The notes under the pieces were generated by a model. That model saw only the letters and a program-made list of their open reading frames with translations, did not search any database and had not been told where the DNA came from. Below, in pieces: positions 60,723 to 64,000 of a DNA stretch of 64,000 nucleotides (within the stretch, counting starts at the first letter, position 1; every line of letters begins with the position of its first letter). A program made the translations under genes and the position numbers. Source of the DNA: JANSXG01 sp024743075 (GTDB taxonomy: Bacteria; Planctomycetota; Phycisphaerae; Phycisphaerales; UBA1924); assembly GCA_042140185.1 (NCBI GenBank), contig CP159477.1:1612001-1676000 (forward strand). The letters are read 5' to 3'.

Positions 60723-62300
60723 ATGCTTCGTTTCGCAGTCTTTGACGATTTCGGGCCGGCAAACGCGTGGGAGCTGCGCCGAGCGTATCTGATCGGCAAG
60801 GACAACCTCGCGGTCCCGAGCCAGATCAAGTTCCAGGATGGCATCATCGAGTGTCGCAAGGCATCCCCGGACGCCGCGGCGCTGTCTCTCCAGTACAACA
60901 CCAAGGACTGGGGTCTTCTGACGCTGCGCACGACGCTCCTCCCGGATCGCGAGCAGCCGGTGCTGCTCGACCTGGAACTCGCACGCCACCGGATCATGCT
61001 CGTTCTCGACAAACTCGAGGAGTGGGGACTCGCGTCGCTGCTCGAGCCCGACGACCCGATCATGATCGAACTGAACGCTGCCCGAGACCTGTTCACGGAT
61101 GCGCTTGTCGAACCGTCCGCCCCTTTCGGGCACTTTGCACCAAGGATGGCCCAACTCGCCTCCGACGCGCTCTCTCGCGCGATTGCGGCCTCAGAGCACC
61201 TCGCGCAGCGACAGGCCGAGCGTCAGTTCGAACAGCGCTACACCATCGCCCAGACAGTGGAGGAGAAGAGCAGATCCCAATACCTGCCTCAGTTTGGTTG
61301 TGCGGTGCACAACGAGCGATTCGCCCCCCCGCTTCAGAAGGTCATCCAGTCGACCTTCCAGTTCATCGTCAGCCCGATGCGCTGGAACGACATCGAAGAG
61401 AACGAGGGCTCGTATTCATTTCAGGCCACCGACCGCTGGATCGAGTGGGCGGTGCGCGATGCACGTCTGCCGGTCGTCAGCGGCCCGCTGCTCGATCTGA
61501 GTTCGCGCAGCGTGCCCGAATGGCTGACGATCTGGCAGCACGACTACGAGACGCTCCGGGAATTCGCCTACGAGCACGTGAGCCGGGTCGTGAAGCGATA
61601 CCGCAAGGCTGTCACGAGATGGACCGCCATCAGCGCCCCCACCGTCGCCGATGGGGTTCAGCTCTCCCTTGACCAATGGGTCGACCTGACACGCCTTGCC
61701 GTCGTGGCGATCCGCAAGGGCGCCGCGAACACTCGGGCGGTCGTCGAGATCCCCGCGCCTTTCGGCGAACACCCCGGCGGCGACGAGACAATGGTTCCCC
61801 CGACCTTCTTCGCCGAGATGCTGCTCCACGCCGGCGTCGAGGTCGACGCGTTCGGCCTGCGTATCCAGATGGGTGACCATGTGCCGGGCCGGAGTTGTCG
61901 CGACCTCATGCAGGTTTCGGCGATCATCGATGAGTTCTCTCGATTCGAGCGCCCACTGCACATCACCGCCATAGGCGCTCCGTCGGAACCTCAGGGTGAC
62001 CGCTCGGAGCATAATTCGCCGGAGCCGGGGTACTGGAAGGCACCATGGTCGGGCGAGCAGCAGGCCGAGTGGATGCTGAACGCCGTAACCATCGCCGCTT
62101 CAAAGCCCTTTGTACGCACCGTCGCGTGGCAGGCGCTCTACGACACAGAGCGCTGCTCTCCCGAAATGAACGACGGCGGGTTGATCACGCGCGACGGTCG
62201 CGCCAAACCGGCCCTGCGCTGCGCCAGCGATATCCGCCAGTCGATCCGCAAGGGCATCGCCCCTACCGTGTATGCCAGCGAAGCCGCGAGTACAGCCTGA
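60723..62300 (+). CDS. GH10-like TIM-barrel protein lacking both catalytic glutamates
   Basis: 525 residues, no signal peptide. The N-terminal third (FQDGIIECRKASPDAAALSL, then a helical segment) is unfamiliar. The rest follows glycosyl hydrolase family 10: MRWNDIEENEGSYSFQATDR, a strand WTAISAPTVADG where GH10 has W-x-x-x-NEA-x-x-DG, AFGLRIQMG, LHITAIGAPSEP where GH10 has ITELDI, and final SKPFVRTVAWQALYD. Both expected Glu positions (acid/base and nucleophile) appear replaced (Pro/Thr and Ala). A cytoplasmic pseudoenzyme or carbohydrate-sensing protein is possible. It overlaps the next gene by 29 bases. Confidence 0.72.
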   Translation: MLRFAVFDDFGPANAWELRRAYLIGKDNLAVPSQIKFQDGIIECRKASPDAAALSLQYNTKDWGLLTLRTTLLPDREQPVLLDLELARHRIMLVLDKLEEWGLASLLEPDDPIMIELNAARDLFTDALVEPSAPFGHFAPRMAQLASDALSRAIAASEHLAQRQAERQFEQRYTIAQTVEEKSRSQYLPQFGCAVHNERFAPPLQKVIQSTFQFIVSPMRWNDIEENEGSYSFQATDRWIEWAVRDARLPVVSGPLLDLSSRSVPEWLTIWQHDYETLREFAYEHVSRVVKRYRKAVTRWTAISAPTVADGVQLSLDQWVDLTRLAVVAIRKGAANTRAVVEIPAPFGEHPGGDETMVPPTFFAEMLLHAGVEVDAFGLRIQMGDHVPGRSCRDLMQVSAIIDEFSRFERPLHITAIGAPSEPQGDRSEHNSPEPGYWKAPWSGEQQAEWMLNAVTIAASKPFVRTVAWQALYDTERCSPEMNDGGLITRDGRAKPALRCASDIRQSIRKGIAPTVYASEAASTA

Positions 62301-62640
62301 GCCGACGCATCGACCGAACGGACCCGAATCCGGTGCGCTATACCGCCTCGGTGCCCTCTGCCTCATTCTCCTGGCGGTCCTGGTGAGTGTGCGGCTGTGG
62401 TCGGTTCCACCGATCGACCGCCTCCCAGCCGCGCCGCCAGCGATCGCTCCGATCGATATCAACGCCGCGACCGAAGCGGAACTTAGCGCGCTGCCTCGCA
62501 TCGGTCCGGCCCTTGCTCGTCGCATCGTCGAAGACCGGGCTGTCTCCGGCCGATTCGCGTCGGTCGACGATCTGGACCGCGTGCCGGGCATCGGACCGCG
62601 GACGGTAGAGGCGATCCGACCCCACGCCGTAGCTCGCTGA
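62272..62640 (+). CDS. ComEA-like helix-hairpin-helix protein
   Basis: 122 residues. One N-terminal membrane helix (ALCLILLAVLVSVRLW), a Pro/Ala linker, then ComEA-type double HhH: INAATEAELSALPRIGPALA and FASVDDLDRVPGIGPRTVEAI. ComEA binds incoming DNA in the periplasm during natural transformation; several other proteins share this short form. The start ATG lies inside the end of the GH10-like gene, so translation is coupled. The window also has pseudopilins and a secretin, the other parts of a DNA-uptake system, but these are 50 kb away and the link is inference. Confidence 0.88.
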   Translation: MPAKPRVQPEPTHRPNGPESGALYRLGALCLILLAVLVSVRLWSVPPIDRLPAAPPAIAPIDINAATEAELSALPRIGPALARRIVEDRAVSGRFASVDDLDRVPGIGPRTVEAIRPHAVAR

Positions 62641-62708
62641 CCGGGCTAGACTGCACTCAGAACACTCGGCCAAACCGCGGGCGACCATGCGCGCGGCGGA
62701 GAACGCGC

Positions 62709-64000
62709 GTGCGCACGGGAAACGCCTATTTCGACCTGATCGCGACCGACGAGGGTGTTTCGGCCCTCTCGCAGCGCCTTGAGGGGGGCGGGCATCACTT
62801 TGCCCACGGCGTCATCGGCTCCAGCACACGACTGGTCAGCGCAGCGATCAGCAAGCGTACGAATCGCCCGATCCTCATGACGGTCGCCCACCTCGACGAG
62901 GCCGACGACACCGCCGAGGAACTCGCAGCGGTCGGTGTCGACGCGAGCGTGCTGCCCGCCCTCGAGGTGCTGCCCGGCGAATCAGCGGTCAGCCTCGACC
63001 TGTTCGCCCGGCGTCTCGCCCTGATCCGACGGATCCACGAGGGGACCGACCTTCCCCAAGCGATCGTCGCGCCCGTGCAGAGTCTGATGCAAGGTGTCCC
63101 ACGCCCGCAACGACTGGCGGAACTCACGCTGTCGCTCCTCAACGGCGCGGAGATCGGCCCGGACGCGCTCATCAACTGGCTGGGCAACACGGGGTACCAG
63201 CGCCTCGACTCGATCGAGGAGCCGGGCGACTTCGCGGTGCGCGGCGGCATTATTGACATCTTCCCGCCCCCCGGCGGATCGAGCACCCTGCCCGTCGGCA
63301 ACGGCGAGTCGCTCCCGTTCCGCGTGGACTTCTTCGGCGACGAGATCGACTCGATCACGGAGATCGATCTCGACACGATGGGCTCGGATCGGCGCCTGGA
63401 CCGCGTCGACCTTGTCGGTTCCAGCCAACGCGAGGGCGAGCAATCGGTCCTGACCGGCGACGAAGTAAACGTGCTGGATGTGCTGAAGGCCAGCGGGTTC
63501 CGCGATGCCGTCGTCATCGTGTGCGACACGATGGAAGTCACCGAGCAGGCCCGCGGCTACTATGAGCGCGTCATCAACGCCAAGGGCATCGACGGCCCGC
63601 CCGAGGTCATGCGTCGGCTGCGATCGAACTTTCACGCACTTTGCGAGATCAACCAAACCGACATCGGCGCGGACGACAGCGCGATCGAACTACCCGTCGA
63701 ACCGTTGCCCGAGTTCCCTCGCGACGCCAGCGAAGCCGCCGCCCAACTCGGCGAGCTCACCGCCTCGGCCCGCGTCATCGTGTGCCCCCAAAGCGAGGCC
63801 GAGAACAAGCGGTGCAGCGAACTGATCCGAGAGTTCTGCCCCGCGGAGCAGGCGCTTCGCATCGAGCAACAGATCGGCTACGTGCATCGCGGCTTCGCGT
63901 GGAGCCCGAACGGGCCCGGCACGACGCTGGTCATCCCCTACCACGAGTTGCTGCACCGATTCCACACGCGCCGGCGCACGTCGCGTTACCGCAGCGCTTC
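62709..64000 (+). CDS. mfd: Transcription-repair coupling factor, N-terminal part (runs off window)
   Basis: GTG at 62709 with GGAG seven bases upstream; no stop before the window end, so about 430 residues are visible. The UvrB-like N-terminal module is recognisable: STRLVSAAISKRTNRPILMT, an AIVAPVQSLMQ strand, NWLGNTGYQRLDSIEEPGDF, then VRGGIIDIFPPPGGSSTLP and FRVDFFGDEIDSITEID. Mfd removes stalled RNA polymerase from DNA and recruits UvrA; the RNA-polymerase-binding and helicase domains lie beyond the edge. UvrB itself shares these motifs, but the segment between them fits Mfd better. Confidence 0.88.
   Translation, partial: MRTGNAYFDLIATDEGVSALSQRLEGGGHHFAHGVIGSSTRLVSAAISKRTNRPILMTVAHLDEADDTAEELAAVGVDASVLPALEVLPGESAVSLDLFARRLALIRRIHEGTDLPQAIVAPVQSLMQGVPRPQRLAELTLSLLNGAEIGPDALINWLGNTGYQRLDSIEEPGDFAVRGGIIDIFPPPGGSSTLPVGNGESLPFRVDFFGDEIDSITEIDLDTMGSDRRLDRVDLVGSSQREGEQSVLTGDEVNVLDVLKASGFRDAVVIVCDTMEVTEQARGYYERVINAKGIDGPPEVMRRLRSNFHALCEINQTDIGADDSAIELPVEPLPEFPRDASEAAAQLGELTASARVIVCPQSEAENKRCSELIREFCPAEQALRIEQQIGYVHRGFAWSPNGPGTTLVIPYHELLHRFHTRRRTSRYRSA

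Overview
The window is GC-rich bacterial chromosome with no plasmid, phage, insertion-sequence, CRISPR or tRNA/rRNA signal. Gene content suggests a planctomycete of the Phycisphaerae type (inference): many lipoproteins and secreted proteins with dockerin-like ends, a short orphan ECF sigma operon, two giant tricorn-like proteases, pseudopilin genes, and several GTG/TTG starts. Most genes are housekeeping, but several have odd domain arrangements.

Layout. 1-2.8 kb: membrane-protein fragment, HEAT-like lipoprotein, NifU-type Fe-S scaffold, csrA, single-domain response regulator. 2.8-12.5 kb: type II secretion / type IV pilus-like block on the minus strand (secretin with long acidic tail, TPR lipoprotein, three clear pseudopilins, two membrane-anchored partners, exported HEAT protein with a receiver-like domain). 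12.9-21.4 kb: HTH-receiver regulator and two tandem tricorn proteases. 21.5-28.5 kb: M42 aminopeptidase, ygfZ, a lipoprotein, an orphan OppF-type ATPase, asparagine synthetase. 28.6-32.9 kb: TPR lipoprotein, then a methyl-cycle cluster (ArsR-methyltransferase fusion, ahcY, metF). 32.9-39.8 kb: mnmG, an EEP-family phosphatase/nuclease, kynA-kynU tryptophan catabolism, a histidine kinase, a cold-shock protein. 40-46.4 kb: pnp, rpsO, an aminotransferase, and an operon of secretin-N0-like protein, ECF sigma and membrane partner. 46.5-64 kb: prfB with an atypical recoding site, secreted alpha-amylase, the pyruvate dehydrogenase genes E1alpha-permease-E1beta-E2, secreted endonuclease I, a two-repeat surface protein, purC, a GH10-like protein without catalytic glutamates, a ComEA-like protein, and the start of mfd.

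Twelve frame breaks lie in eleven otherwise intact genes, among them pnp, the E2 gene, kynU, the amylase and both tricorns. Most look like one missing base, often next to a G/C run, and each gene has a normal length once one base is restored. I read these mainly as indel errors in the assembly and annotate each gene over its full span. The prfB frame change is treated separately as probable programmed recoding.

Intrinsic terminators are clear after the pseudopilin operon, the HEAT gene, the HTH-receiver gene, the second tricorn gene (bidirectional), pnp and rpsO.
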